64,000 nt of DNA from Ceratodon purpureus (GCA_014871385.1 CM026426.1:69855287-69919286), one strand, 5' to 3'; shown: positions 10,116 to 22,104, counted from the stretch's first letter. Notes: generated from the sequence alone by a model not told the origin. Translations and numbers: made by a program.

Positions 10116-12091
10116 CTAGGTCGATATGCTCTGCTCAACGGTCGATATGCTCTGCTCAACCAACAAATCCAGTGACACTGGGGAGGAATGTGGCGCTGGT
10201 GGCAACTTGCCAGTACTTGGCTTGTTGGAAGAACGGCTTGGCACGTCCTCTGCAGCTGTTGGGCATGGTTCAACGTCCCGAATAAGGCTTGTACCTTCCT
10301 GGAGCCCCCTCTTGAACTCTTCTAGCTTTTGTTTTGCTGTTTAGAGGGCAACACATCTAGCATTAGTACTTATTTCTTTAGAGAGACAACGCTGTTCCAA
10401 ACGAACACATGGACAATTCCGGCACATTAAATCATAACTGAAATTGTAAGCATGATACTAAACTAAAAAGAACCTTGGCTAAAATTCTGAAAAATGCAGG
10501 GAGCAAAAAAACACTAAAACTTACTGTGATGCGCCAAGGTTGCAACGGCCACATTGACAACTTCACTGTGTATGCTGCCAGCGGGTCGGCTAGCAAGTGG
10601 TTTGGGTCGTGGGAACGCTGGAATAAATGGAGAAATTGGTGGTTGAGGCGATGGACCCTTTACCTTGACCTTCGTTTTGGCCACCTTTGGAGCTGGTCGA
10701 CCTTGAGCATCGCCAGCACCTTCTCTCATTCGCTTCACAAAGCCAGAGTCTGGTGGACTCGATAGACATTTGCCTTTGCTGTCACGAGAGACTGGACCAG
10801 AGCGCTCCAGCCCATCAAACCCCCATGATTCCAACCAACTTGCATCACCGAGTTTGCCGCAGAGAGGGCAATTGCCACGTCCCGAAATCAGCGCTGGAAA
10901 CAAGCACCAAGGGTGAAACAAACAACCACATGAATATGGCACTGCACAGTTTGAAACAAAGAGGTAGTTGCAGCATCTACACGCTGAGTCAAGATTGATT
11001 TTTAGAGGGACGCCTGCTTCAGACATATTCTTCCCAACAGGGCGTTTCGGCTTGATAGAATGCTGCGCAATTCTCTCAGATGCACAATTCTTCTCGAGTT
11101 GGCGCAGCTGCTCTTGGGAACTCCGGTAAGCTAAACTGTCGCGCTCTAAGGTTGATGCCAGCGTTGCTGCTTCCTCTTGGGCGGCCTCCAATGCATCGTT
11201 GTTTGCAGCAATTGCTTTGCTGATCTCCCGTTGCTCCTTGTCTACATCCGCCTTCTCTTGGAGCTCTCTAGCTGTAGCATGCTTCTTGCTTCTTCTCCGC
11301 AGATCTTCCTTCTTAGAGTTCAACCGCTCATCCTCGGTTTCCAACGCCAATATCTGGGCATGCAAACCGAGGTGAGCTAACTTATTCTTGTCTAGCGCAG
11401 ATGCAGACTGCTGGAGTTTTGAAGTCTGCAACTGCAACTCCTTAAGCAATGCATCCACTTTCCTAGCACCGGTGCCAACACCATTGTGATGATAATACGT
11501 TGCCACCGCCGAGATGATGCCCGCCATCTGTTGCTTCAACGCCGGAGGACTCAGCTTCTGTGGGTTGTTGGCAGCATGGGCTCGGCGTTCTTGATTCACC
11601 TTTGCAGCTGCAGCAGCCCAGTTGACGTTGCTGTCTCGCCCACCACTGTAGTAATACACACATGCGCATAGAAAAGTTTGGCTGAATGCTTTGTTGTCGG
11701 GAGCATCGCCATATACTCGTTGGTACATCCTCAGATACAAGTCCCTTGCTTTGGAGTCTTTACACCGGTCCAGCAAGTAGCGCGTCTTGTTTGCACCCTC
11801 CCCAGGCGGCCAAGTCTCCTCATATGTGTTTGCTGGAACCATCTTCTCCGTGACTTCTTTGGGCGTACAACCTTCCTTGCAAAGTCCTACCACTCTATGG
11901 AAGAAATCTTGGTCGTGGACAGCAGCTGATCGACCCAGCAAGCATGGTGCAGCCATGACAAGCTTCTCTCTCAACTCTGTTGGAATCCCCTCTAAGTCAA
12001 ATGGCGCTTCCCAGGTAGACTCTGTATGACACTGTGATGGCACCTCGGACTTGACAACTATTGCCTCACGAGTCACGATCAGTTGCTTCAA
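10116..12091 (-). CDS. VDW/RING family protein, copy a (intact, two exons)
   Basis: Complement of 10525-12091 joined to 10116-10336. The intron 10337-10524 has GTAAGT and a CAG acceptor, and the split codon A-CA keeps the frame; predicted about 595 aa. Residues about 33-158 form a conserved domain: LEGIPTELREKL, AAPCLLGR, DFFHRVVGLCKEG, YQRVYGDAPDNKAFS, ending VNW (156-158). Residues 205-345 are a heptad-rich coiled coil (LETEDERLNSKKEDLRRRSK). Residues 371-425 are RING-like: C371, C374, C388, C390, H393, C396, C408 and C411, then W419 and WGF (423-425). The tail is basic and Pro-rich (KVAKTKVKVKG), probably nuclear. The Cys/His spacing lacks one standard RING ligand, so ubiquitin-ligase activity is only a guess. 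This is the best-preserved of seven related copies in the window. The start is the first in-frame Met. Confidence 0.7.
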
Positions 12092-12540
12092 TTCGCAAAA
12101 CCGCTTTTCCTCTTTTGGGACGTTGGGTTCTCTTGCCCAAGGGAGGCATGGTGGAAACTATTTACCTCGATTACAACAAAGCTACAGCAACCAGATCGAC
12201 AACAAGGAGCGGCAGCAAGCTAGAAGTCTAAAGCAGAGCAGGTGATTGAAACAACTGTGGAAACAATGGTGGACACAGTTCAGAGCAAAGCAACACTAAA
12301 TCTGGCGGGAATGGTTGATGTACCACAAAGAGGCCATGTTTTGAACCTTAAAAAATTGGGGTTGGTACATTTAGATGATGGAAGCGCACAACGCAGCCGC
12401 CAACGAGATGGACTCGGCTTGGGACAGTCCTATGACCCCCGTAGACTTAGTGGGGCAGTCGTTGTCAACTAGGTGAATAGTACTGGGAGTAGCCTGTTGA
12501 CTTTCATCCCCTTTCTTACGGCTTGTAAAGAACAGTATTA

Positions 12541-12630
12541 TACTTTGGTGTAAGCCTTTATTTCCACCGCCTCTAAATCAGTCTGCCTTTGTTTCCAGCG
12601 CCTTGAATTAGTCTGCCTTTGTTTCCATCG
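12541..12630 (-). repeat. 31-bp minisatellite, short block
   Basis: Two to three degenerate copies of TCAGTCTGCCTTTGTTTCCA with CCGCC/GCGCC spacers. The same unit recurs at 13900-14058 and, inverted, at 27330-27540. Confidence 0.75.
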
Positions 12631-12654
12631 ACCTTAATCAATCTTGAATCAGTC

Positions 12655-12812
12655 TATTATGTTTTCTCTGGTCATTGATCCACCCCCTTGATCCAATATA
12701 TCATCAACAATGATTACCCAAGTATTCTGATCAAGCATAAAGTATTTGGGCATTGAGATCTTTTAGAGAGATATTTTAGAATTAGTACTGTTGGGAACTC
12801 CGGTAAGTTGAA
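12655..12812 (+). repeat. Dispersed block ending AGTACTGTTGGGAACTCCGG
   Basis: Contains GAGATCTTTTAGAGAGATAT followed by TTTAGAATTAGTACTGTTGGGAACTCCGG. Versions of this block occur at about 22008 (partial), 22620-22690 (inverted), 26690-26760, 27075-27110 (inverted, partial) and 28400-28485 (inverted). Its left part (12680-12735) is also found inverted at 27240-27300. Confidence 0.75.
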
Positions 12813-12931
12813 CTGTCGAGGGACTCTTGGATTTAGTGACATCTCTAAGGGGCAAAACAATTTATTTAGATTAATTACTGCGTAGGAGGTTGTTGTGAAA
12901 TTCATGTTTGACTTGAAATTTAAAGTGATTA
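12813..12931 (+). repeat. About 117-bp direct repeat, left copy
   Basis: Starts CTGTCGAGGGACTCTTGGAT and ends GACTTGAAATTTAAAGTGAT. The copy at 14059-14175 appears identical over about 117 bp. The two enclose the AT-rich block 12932-13870 and a minisatellite. Confidence 0.85.
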
Positions 12932-13037
12932 CTTAAACAAATTAAAGAATTACCTAATTATGAAAGATACATTCCTCCACTCATATCTGATCATTACAAA
13001 TCAAATAAATTTTTATTGAACCAATCAATGGTTTTAA

Positions 13038-13793
13038 AGTTCTTCTAATTTCTGGACATGGAATGAGAAAATTCAAAGTCCTATTTTAAACAAGTCCATT
13101 GAAATTTTTGCAAAAATTGGAAACTTTAATATAACTTCCTATGCTCTTTCAAATGATTCTTTATTTGTTTTTGATACACCACGCCAAGGAGTTAATGGAC
13201 GGCATTGGTCCAAGAATGATTATACTTTATTTGGAACAAATTTCAAAAGATGGACTTCTTCAATTTCACGTTGGAATGTAATTCTCTTATTGCCAATAGA
13301 CACCTCTGCACATGAGATACTTTCTTATCTTGAAATAAATGATGAACATATTATAATGCAAGGCAATTGGGGGTATCCTAAACAACATGAAGGCGAAATT
13401 TTACAAGATAATAATCAACAAAACTCAATATGTTTTCAACAAAAATCCGAAATTATTTTTATTTTTTCTTACCAAAGTCAAAGTGCTCCATCTTTAAATT
13501 TTCCATTAAAGTTTTTAAGTGAACCGTTGCCACTCATATTTACTAAAGATGAAGTTCAATGCGTTTCTAGTGAGAGAAGAATATTAAATTTTAATTACTT
13601 AATAGAGTGTTATTTACCACAAGATTGAAATTTAATCTTGATTGGAAATACTTTTAATGTAGAAGGTTTAATAAAATCCCCTCTTTTTGTAGGAACTAAA
13701 ATTTACGTGATAGATCCCTCTGTAGAAAAAATAGAGAATTTGAAAAACCAAATTTTAAACATTAATTGAAATGACTTAGTTATCATTTGATAA
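13038..13793 (+). pseudogene. AT-rich foreign-looking coding block, unknown protein
   Basis: The interval 12932-13870 is far richer in A+T than its neighbours, yet contains a long protein-like frame open from 13038 to 13625 with no ATG start. Beyond the TGA at 13626 the same frame stays open, apart from a second TGA at 13767 and a third at 13788, until TAA at 13791. In all three cases Trp would fit the local sequence, but TGG is used several times in the same frame, so the TGAs may be TGG decayed rather than a different genetic code. The protein is rich in Asn, Ile, Phe and Trp (KRWTSSISRWNVILLLPID). No family recognised. Codon use and composition suggest transfer from an AT-rich source (organelle, bacterium or virus); the source cannot be told from sequence alone. 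Confidence 0.4.
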
Positions 13794-13894
13794 AATCATT
13801 TCAATAAAATATTGTATTATTTTTAAGTTGAATTTAATTTCATTTAAAAAATATATATATAAACTATCATTATTGGGGACAGAGCCTCACGTTT

Positions 13895-14058
13895 CCACCG
13901 TTCTTGTTTCCACCGCCTTTAAATCAGTCTGCCTTTGTTTCCAGCGCCTTGAATTAGTCTGCCTTTGTTTCCAACGATGACAGTCTGCCTTTGTTTCCAG
14001 CGCCTTGAATTAGTCTGCCTTTGTTTCCAACGATGACAGTCTGCCTTTGTTTCCAACT
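13895..14058 (-). repeat. 31-bp minisatellite, second block
   Basis: About five units of CAGTCTGCCTTTGTTTCCA separated by ACGATGA or GCGCCTTGAATTAG spacers. It abuts the right copy of the 117-bp direct repeat. Confidence 0.8.
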
Positions 14059-14175
14059 GTCGAGGGACTCTTGGATTTAGTGACATCTCTAAGGGGCAAA
14101 ACAATTTATTTAGATTAATTACTGCGTAGGAGGTTGTTGTGAAATTCATGTTTGACTTGAAATTTAAAGTGATGA
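14059..14175 (+). repeat. About 117-bp direct repeat, right copy
   Basis: Matches 12813-12931 base for base as far as I can read. It ends just before GAGTATCG, where the sequence departs from the left copy (TACTTAAA). Confidence 0.85.
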
Positions 14176-14229
14176 GTATCGTAAAAACTGATTCTGTATT
14201 TTTACTGACTCGTCTGACTTCAAAATTTT

Positions 14230-14866
14230 CTAATTTTCTTCGAATAGTTTCAAACATTTATTTTGTGCCTTAGCATGCTAATGTACATAAATTCTGCATC
14301 AACATCCTCTACGATTTATCAGAACTGTATTCAATATATACTTTCTCATAAGTCCATTATTACAATTCATCCACGTTTAGATTAAACCTCCAAAATTCTA
14401 CACATAGTAATTTCAAATTCAAGATAACATGAAGAACTATTGAATTCTCAACAGTATGAGCACTTTGAAACAAAAATGACAACTAGGTGATAAAGCCGAT
14501 GATTGAAAAGAATGATCAGGAGGTGAATTCAAACCGTGCTTGCTTTTTCAATTGCAAGATTGCTTCAGAAACCAACATGAAGTTCAAGCAAGACATCTAC
14601 GTTCAAAGTAAAATGTGACCATGATATGTACCAAATCCGAGAATGGTGCTAAAATACTGAAGAGTCTCTGAAAACCCTACACCAGTTAGAGGTAAAGAAA
14701 CACCCGAGGGCCAAGATCATAGCAAGTGTATGAAACACAAAACTACTGAAACACTGGTAGACTGTCCTAGCATACAATAGGTGTAGACAGTTACATAAAG
14801 AAAAATGATTGTTTGGTGCTTCATTTCTAGAGTCCCTGGCTTCATTCTACTGTCCACGTTTCGATT
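14230..14866 (-). repeat. 3' module of a VDW/RING gene, inverted copy of 25793-26425
   Basis: Reading the minus strand from 14866 gives AACGTGGACAGTAGAATGAA and then about 630 bp that closely match the plus strand at 25793-26425, down to GGCACAAAATAAATGTTTGA. In both places it follows the 3' end of a coiled-coil gene, so it is probably a shared 3' untranslated region. The near identity implies recent duplication. Confidence 0.8.
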
Positions 14867-15245
14867 CAAATTGGCGAAGCTGCTCTTGGGAACATAGGAT
14901 GGCTGAACTGTCGTGCTCTATGATTGATGCCAGCTTCACTGCTTCCTCTTGGGCTGCTTCCAACGTGGCGATGTTTGCAGCAATCGCTTTGCTGATCTCC
15001 CGTTGCTCCTTGTCTACACCCGCCTTCTCTTTAAGCTCTCCGGCTGTAGCAAACTGTCTGCTCCTTTTCCGCATATCATCCTTCATGGAATTCAGCCGCT
15101 CATCCTCTGTTTCCAACGCCAAAATCTGAGCTTGCAAACGAGTGTGAGCTACCTTCTTCTCCTCTAGTGCAGATGCAAACTGCTGGAGTTCTGAAGTCTT
15201 CAGATCCAACTCCTTTTGAAATGCGTCCACTTTCCTTGTACCAGT
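14847..15245 (-). pseudogene. VDW/RING family coiled-coil fragment (truncated)
   Basis: Encodes KVDAFQKELDLKTSELQQFA, then QILALETEDERLNSMKDDMR and DKEQREISKAIAANIATLE, closely matching residues 211-330 of copy a (10.1-12.1 kb). It ends abruptly after QLRQFESK, where it joins the 3' module, so the RING part of this copy is deleted. It lies directly downstream of copy b on the same strand. Either it is a 3' exon of copy b or a separate truncated copy; I could not find a splice junction that keeps the frame, so a separate fragment is more likely. Confidence 0.55.
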
Positions 15246-15345
15246 GAGAAAACAAAACTGTTAGCCAATAATTGCAAGAAGCCGCCATTTCTACAAAGAA
15301 TGCAAATACTCTACATGGCATACCAAGGAGTAGTAAGTGTGACTT

Positions 15346-16878
15346 ACACGAACTTGAACTTCCACCAGCTGTTGCCTCCAAACTCTTCTTCACGGTGGAG
15401 ACATCCTCCTCCATCTCTGGTGTAAGAGGGAGCCCAAACTGAGCCATCCAAGCCCCAGTGAAGGACGTACAACAGCGTGGACAAGTGGGTCGCTTGAATT
15501 GTAGCAACACTGCAATGCACGTTGGATGAAATCCACACCCACAAGAACCGACAACAATAGCACACGCTACAAATCCATGTTGCCCACATCCTGCGCACAG
15601 TCTCAACTTTGACTCTGTTGGCAACTCAAGCAATGACGTCCCTGTTGGATACAGAAATGGAGCTCTTGTTTGCAGCATCAAGGTGAAATTCTGAAGGCTC
15701 AGCAACTTCTCCTTGTTGGCAGCAATGGCACGAGCTGCTTGCTCAACCGCATTGGCAGCCTCTGGCAACTTGCTAGTCTCAATGACTAGTATGGATTCCT
15801 CCATCTTCTGTTGCGAATCTGACATTTCAATGAGCCTCTTCAATAAATCCTTTCCCTCACGCCACTTCTGAGCGGACAGCTGGTTGGTACCTCTTAGTTT
15901 CAGCTCATTTGCCACTGCATAAGCTTCATTATACTCCTCTTGAATCGCACTCATCTGTTCGCCATTGGAGAGAAGTCCTTGTTTCAACTTAATCACAGTC
16001 TGCAGCAGATCGTCTTGGACAGCCATTGCTTCTTCCTGAAGCTTGTAACTATCTCTCAAGGCTGTCTCTACCTCGCGTATAGCCTGATCTCTCTGCAACT
16101 TAGGCAATTTAGGTCGTTTAGAGGAGCTCCTCCTGAACTCCAAAGTTGCCGCTTTGTTGGCAGCAACGACGGCGCACAAGGAGGCCAGTTGCTCCCGCAT
16201 CGCCATAGGGCCCAATTTGTGGCGGTTTAGGGACTTAGTGGACATTCAAATCTTGTGCCTCTTCACAGCCTCTGCCACCCAATCAACCTTGACATTGTGC
16301 ACAAATGTCGCATAGCAAGCCCGTAAAAACCTCATAGAAAAGGAACTGTTGGTCGGGTGGCCTCCATAGACAAGCCTGTAGTGCTCACAGAATTGTGCGG
16401 CTTGGTCCTGGTCAACACAGTTGTCGATTGCAAACCTGTACTTGTCTGATGAAGGCGACCACTTTGTGAGAATTTCGGCGTCAGAAACAGCTGCCACCGT
16501 CTGGACTTGGTCTACCTCAACACCATGGTTACAAAGTCCACAAACAAGGGTGAAGAATCGCTCGTCATAGACACCCTCACGGCCTTTAAGCATGGGCGCC
16601 ACAGCATACATTCGTTGTTGAAGATCTTCCGGAATTCCATCCAACATAATCGGCTCTTGGAATTCATCGCTGCCAATGTCTCCCCTGCTAATAGAAACAG
16701 TGCCGTCTCCAACATCTCTGGGGCCTGTTTCCAACATCTCTGGGCCCACTGCATCTGCTCCATCGTGAGGCTGCATGGAATTCCCTCTACACTTGCGAGT
16801 GGGTCTCCTCATATCTGCAACCAGATTCAAGCGACCGCAACTTCTGTTAAAACTAGAAGCCACGACTGAATATAACAT
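15346..16878 (-). pseudogene. VDW/RING family protein, copy b (one in-frame stop)
   Basis: Minus-strand frame from 16878, interrupted only by TGA at 16246-16248 (CGA or TGG in the ancestor) and open again to about 15346. First part: residues 78-200 carry the N-terminal domain (LDGIPEDLQQRM, APMLKGREGVYDERFF, GLCNHG, YRLVYGGHPTNSSFSMRFLR) ending VDW (198-200). After the stop: a coiled coil (about 30-185 of the second part) with a Lys/Arg cluster RRSSSKRPKLPK. The RING-like motif follows with C217, C220, C228, C235, C237, H240, C243, C255 and C258, then W266 and FG (270-271). A donor-like GTGTAAGT at 15349-15342 probably ends this exon. Full domain set, about 500 aa. Apart from the single nonsense codon it looks intact. 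Confidence 0.65.
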
Positions 16879-17164
16879 CTAATTCAGAGGCCATACACGA
16901 TGACAACAACACAACATCTACAACAAGCTGAATGGTTCTAAAATACTATACTAAATAGAATTACCTTCTGTTGCGTACTACTATCTGCACTCCCCTTCCG
17001 CAACTTTAGAAGTTAACAAATGTATTGAAGCCCTAAAGTTCCGGCTGATCAAAATCTGCAGCCCACCTAAAATAAGTTTGAGGTATATATTGGACTCAGT
17101 CTATCACTTACACATCTAGAGCACAACACATAGTGCTGCTAATACGACTGAAGTCCTACCCATC

Positions 17165-17640
17165 AGCAACCAACAAGAGAATTCCAACAAAAGGAAAAAA
17201 AACAAGAATGGAAACAACCCTGACCTGATTGGAAGGATTACTGCGTCCTAGAGGTTTTTGAGAAGTTCCAAACAGTCCTGAAATATGAAATGGTACTTAA
17301 TCGGTATTAAGTGCTCATTGATCAAACCACACAAGAGAACACAAATACGAATTATACCTTTAAAATTAGTAACAGCGGCAACGATGACAGTTAGCAACAG
17401 TGGCAACGATGACAACAAGATTCGAGGCACTTCAACATCTACAGCAAGCTCAATGGTTCTAAATTACTATACTGAATAGAATATCTTTGACAATTCTAGC
17501 ATTCCCAAAACGAATTCAACATCTCAAAAGTTAAAACACATCGTATATGCACCATTACCAATTACTCACTACACCACCAAAACTACAAAAAATTAAAAAA
17601 AGTGCCAATATAACAAATTGATCTCCATTCAATCACATAC
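17165..17640. repeat. About 450-bp direct repeat, copy 1
   Basis: Contains AAGTTCCAAACAGTCCTGAA, CAGTGGCAACGATGACAACA and CTACACCACCAAAACT in this order. Copy 2 is at 19050-19510. Shorter pieces (GCAACAGTGGCAACGATGAC) also occur at 18060-18140 and 18280-18330. Confidence 0.8.
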
Positions 17641-19049
17641 TCATCCCAATCTCTCTCATATCCATGCAACATGCCAAGAAGGCTATCAAATCCCAACTCA
17701 TACCTCTAACAAGAAAAAAAATCAAAACTGGTCTCAATGGTTCTTTAAGCAATCTAAAGTAAAAGTTTCCAAAAACCAGCAATGATTAGCGACAAAAAGG
17801 ACAAGACGAAAATGGAGATAGCAATACCTGCAATAAGAAAAGGAAAAAAAGTTGCAGCCGAAACTATAGGCCTCCAAATCCCGCCTACAGAAACAGGAGA
17901 CGCACCAATCTATGGCTTCAAAGTTCACTGGCCCTTCTGATGCAAATAAGCAGTCGGTAGGTGCGACATAGAAATGAAAAAAGTCAATGTCCCTTGCGTT
18001 TGCTGGCAACACCTCATACATGGTCCAACACAGTGGCAACGATCTTTGTTGGGTGCGGCATTAGCAACAGTGGCAACGATGACAACAAGACTCAAGGCAC
18101 TTCAATATCTACACTATCGCTCAATGGTTATAAAATAGTATACTCACTATACCACCAAAAGGACAAGACAAAAATGGAGATAGCAACACCTGCAACATAC
18201 AAATCCCGCCCATAAAAACAGTCCAAAACACTAGTCTTTGGCTTCAAAGTTCACTGTCCGCTTTGATATCTAAAATTAGTAATAGTGGCAACGATGACAG
18301 TTAGCAACAGTGGCAACCATGACAACCACAAAACCAACAAACAATCTCAATGAGTACTTTAGAATCTTCAAAAAACTCACCAAATCAGTTGAACCAAGCT
18401 CAACCACCCCATTCATTCATGGCACACATAAGATAGTCTGCCACATCAAAAAATGAAATCAGCTGTATTCTCATCAATGAGATATTAGACCCCTTTCGTA
18501 GCAAAAGAGTTCCAAGGACTCATGAAACCAATGCTCTGAATTCCATACCCAGCAGAGCAATCACAACCACTTCATAGTGTATATCTGAAAGTTACCATAC
18601 CTGAATTCCTGCCATCTGTTATTGAAAGGAAACAAACAACTACAGACTTTAGAATCTTCAAAGGGCTTAAGTCCTGTAATGAAATAAACTGCAATCAAAA
18701 AACCATCTCCAGTTCATTGAATTTCTTACAGAGCAATCGTCTGAATCGTAAACTGCAAACGCTTGCATGCATCACTAAACTAAATCAGCATGTAAACAAA
18801 CTATCAAAGACACGAACTGCACAATCAAAAGGCAAAATCGTAGTGGAAGTTGCCTAAGTTGGAAACACGCACATCTTTCAAGACAGCTAACTATACTAAC
18901 ACCTTCAAAGACCGAGGCAATGTATAAAGACATGCGATCCAAAAAGAAGACTCTGTATCTACTTTCAACAGCTGCAAGTTGACACTGTGCACACGATTTA
19001 GATGAAAGACAATATAGCGCTCCATACCCACCTTCGCTAAAGTTAGCTC
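17641..19049. other. Non-coding, fragments of the 17.2/19.1-kb repeat
   Basis: No gene supported. Partial copies of the flanking repeat occur within. The rest is AC-rich and unremarkable. Confidence 0.5.
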
Positions 19050-19510
19050 GTGTGCAACCCAACAAAAGGAAAAAAACAAGCATGGTAACAACGCTGACCT
19101 GGTTGGAAGGATTACTACGTAGGAGGTTGTTGAGAAGTTCCAAACAGTCCTGAAATATAAAACGGTAATTAATCTCTATTAAGTGCTCAATGATCAAACC
19201 ACACAAGCCTAACACAAATACTAACTATACCTTTAAAATTAGCAACAGTTCCAACGATGACAGTCCGCAACAGTGGCAACGATGACAACAAGATTCGAGG
19301 CACTTCAACATCTATAGCAAGCTCAATGGTTCTAAAATACTATACTGAATAGAATATCTTTTGCAAGTTCTAGCATTTCCAATACGAAATTGGACATCTC
19401 AAAACACATCGTACAAGCACCATTACAAAGTACTCACTACACCACCAAAACTGCAGAAAACAGAATTGCCAATATAATAGACTGATCTCCATTCAATCAC
19501 ATACTCAAGC
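19050..19510. repeat. About 450-bp direct repeat, copy 2
   Basis: Same order of blocks as 17165-17640 with scattered differences and small indels; the offset is about 1.9 kb. Confidence 0.8.
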
Positions 19511-19739
19511 CAATCTCTCTCCTATTCATGCATACGACAATGCAGCCGCAACGATGCTTGTTGGGTGCGGCAGAGATTATAGACGTTGTTTGAAACCCCA
19601 AAACTTGCAATGCGATCTCTGGTGTTGCAGAGTCTGGAGGGGTTGGGAGGAATTCATTAGCTGCTGCTCTTGATGCCAACAGCTTGATTTCACTCATTCA
19701 AGCCGCCATTGTCATGAGCTGAACTCCTCAAGCTGTCTC

Positions 19740-20875
19740 GCTTCACTCAATTGCACTGTCATCACTGTGCCAACTGAATGATATTTTTTGGATGAGACTT
19801 TAATTTTCATTTGATGCTTTTCGTTCTTTTCTTTCTTTGCGACATTCTTAAATACAAATATTGTTTTACTATGTTTTCAGTTTTTATGGAATTTCCGTTG
19901 TTCGTAGAGATCATTCAATAATTTATTTTTATTTTTTGGGTTTTTCTAAATATCTATTGCTTCATTTCATTCTTTTAATTGAGTCTATTGTTTTTTAATA
20001 TGATCTAGTGATTAATTTTTAAAATGCTCTACATGCTTTTGGTTCTTTTTCTTTTTGTGTGACATTCTTAAATTTCATTTTCTCGTCTTCATCTTTTTAT
20101 GTATTTTTTGTTATTCTTTTCAATCATTCAGTGATTGTTTTTTATTTCTTTTACAGTTTTAAATATTATTTTTTACATTCCATACTTTTATCTAATTTAC
20201 ATATTTTTTAAAAGGATCTAGTGATTACTTGTTTAAGTAGCTTTTGGCATCTTTGAATATCATTGATGCAATTCATGCTTTTCATTTTCAAATATCATTT
20301 GATGCTTTTTAAATCTATCTATGTCAACTTCTCAATTCCAATTTTATATTTCCAATGCTTCAATAATCTAACATTTGGGTCGCAATGGATCTTCGTGAAG
20401 TAGTGTCTTTTTGATTTTGTTAATTTTCTATCTTGCGCATTTGTCTCAACTTCTCAATCCCAATTTTACATTTCTTTTTAAGCTTTTTAAAGTTTTAATC
20501 GTTTGACCATAGACATTTGTGACATCATTTTCCAGATGTGGATTACTTGAAGCGATAAAATGCTTCTTCATTTGCGCCGAATCACTAGTAGATGTGTTCA
20601 TCACATTACACATAACTCTCACTGTAATGCTGTCGATCATATTACACTTAACACCTCTCTCACCATTGAAGTTTTTGTAGAGCCGGCAGTTCTTGTTGTG
20701 GGATGGACATGGAGATGTAAGAATTCTTGACTAAATCATCATGTTATCTTGTCAACACTCTCACTTTTGATGTTTATTGATTGATTTGCAACTCCCTGTT
20801 TATTTTACAGGGCTCCATGCAAGAGGACACGGACACAGTTTCTTAAACCATGTTGTGTTTATTTAGCTTCACTTC
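19740..20875. other. AT-rich spacer without gene
   Basis: T-rich low-complexity sequence with recurring TTTTTCTTTCTTTG and GATCTAGTGATTA motifs; no coding signal. Confidence 0.55.
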
Positions 20876-20879
20876 TTAA

Positions 20880-21480
20880 TCCTCACTTCTTAAACTAATA
20901 CACCAAGTATTGCAAAAAATCAAAACACTAATTAATGCAAAAATTCTTGCGTAAATCTAAGCACAAATTGATACATAAGTTATTGCAAAAAATTTTGCAT
21001 ACATTTCTAATCAACTTGATACATAAATTAATGCACTAACTAGTGTATAAATTAATGCACTAGTTAGTGCATAAATTAATGCACAATTTAATCATAAATT
21101 ATTGCATATTTTGTGCAAAAATTAATGCTCAACTCAATGAAACGATTTTTTGCACCATTTAAAGCAAAAATTATTGCTCAATTAAGTGCAAAAATTTATG
21201 CAACCTTTAGTGCACAAATTAATGCAACCTTTAGTGCATAAATAAATGCAACATTTAGTGCATAAATTAATGCACTAGTTAGTGCATAAATTAATGCACA
21301 ATTTAATCATAAATTATTGCATATTTTGTGCAAAAATTAATGCTCAACTCAATGAAACGATTTTTTGCACCATTTAAAGCAAAAATTATTGATCAATTAA
21401 GTGCAAAAATTTATGCAACCTTTAGTGCACAAATTAATGCAACCTTCAGTGCATAAATAAATGCAAGAAGTTAGTGCAAA
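20880..21480. repeat. TGCA-phased AT satellite with 215-bp higher-order tandem duplication
   Basis: Built from degenerate 16-18-bp units of the form AGTGCATAAATTAATGCA. On top of this, 21056-21270 and 21271-21470 are almost identical (offset 215 bp), including the rare interior GAAACGATTTTTTGCACC. Nearly every unit carries TGCA or ATTAAT palindromes, so the array is rich in self-complementary cores. No gene. Confidence 0.85.
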
Positions 21481-21832
21481 TCTCTAATAATTTTGCACTT
21501 CTATAATTTAGAACAATTTCTATTTTAAATTGTTTACCATTTCATTCTTTTAATTTTTGGCAACAACTAGTTAACTTAAAATTGACGAGTAGATCTTTCA
21601 ATATCATAGCTATGTAGATTGTATTTCTATGTTAATAAAAAATGTAGTCAAGTTATCATTAATATTTGACAATCAATTTTCAAAATCGTTTAATTAAAAT
21701 TTTGTAATGAATAGAATGTAAACAAAATTCTTTTGAAGGTTGATTAGAAAGTAAGACTTATTCATTAGGATATTTTGACTTTGCAAAAGCAACTTGACAT
21801 AGTTGTGACATTATCTTTAAAAATCCTTATAC

Positions 21833-21922
21833 AAATCGTAGCCATTCGATATAAGAATTTAAAGAACTTAGAATTTTCATTTGACTGACGAAAACATTTA
21901 AATCTACTATTGATAATTAAAT
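21833..21922 (+). repeat. About 90-bp direct repeat flanking the 22-27.5-kb element (left)
   Basis: ATCGTAGCCATTCGATATAA to CTACTATTGATAATTAA; matching copy at 27546-27633 in the same orientation. Confidence 0.7.
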
Positions 21923-22104
21923 GGCTAGAAATCAAGGCGGTGGCAACAAAAGCAAACTGATTTGAAGGTGGTGGCAACAATGAATGCCTCAGATCCAAAA
22001 CTTAGAGTACTGTTGGGAACTCCGATAAGTTTAGCGATTCCTAATTAAAACTAATTACTGTATGAAAACGGAAAAACTAAAAAGAATTAAAAAAAGGAAA
22101 AATT

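Noticed and set aside
10931-10981. Calling the Cys/His block a functional RING E3 ligase
   Set aside because: One of the eight expected ligands is missing in copy a and two in copy c, so only RING-like is justified.
12784-12812. TGTTGGGAACTCC as the start of an LTR (TG...CA)
   Set aside because: Conserved sequence continues on both sides of this motif in all copies, so it is not a terminus, and no gag or pol domain is present.
20880-21480. CRISPR-like periodic repeats
   Set aside because: No unique spacers, units are degenerate and contiguous, and the context is eukaryotic.
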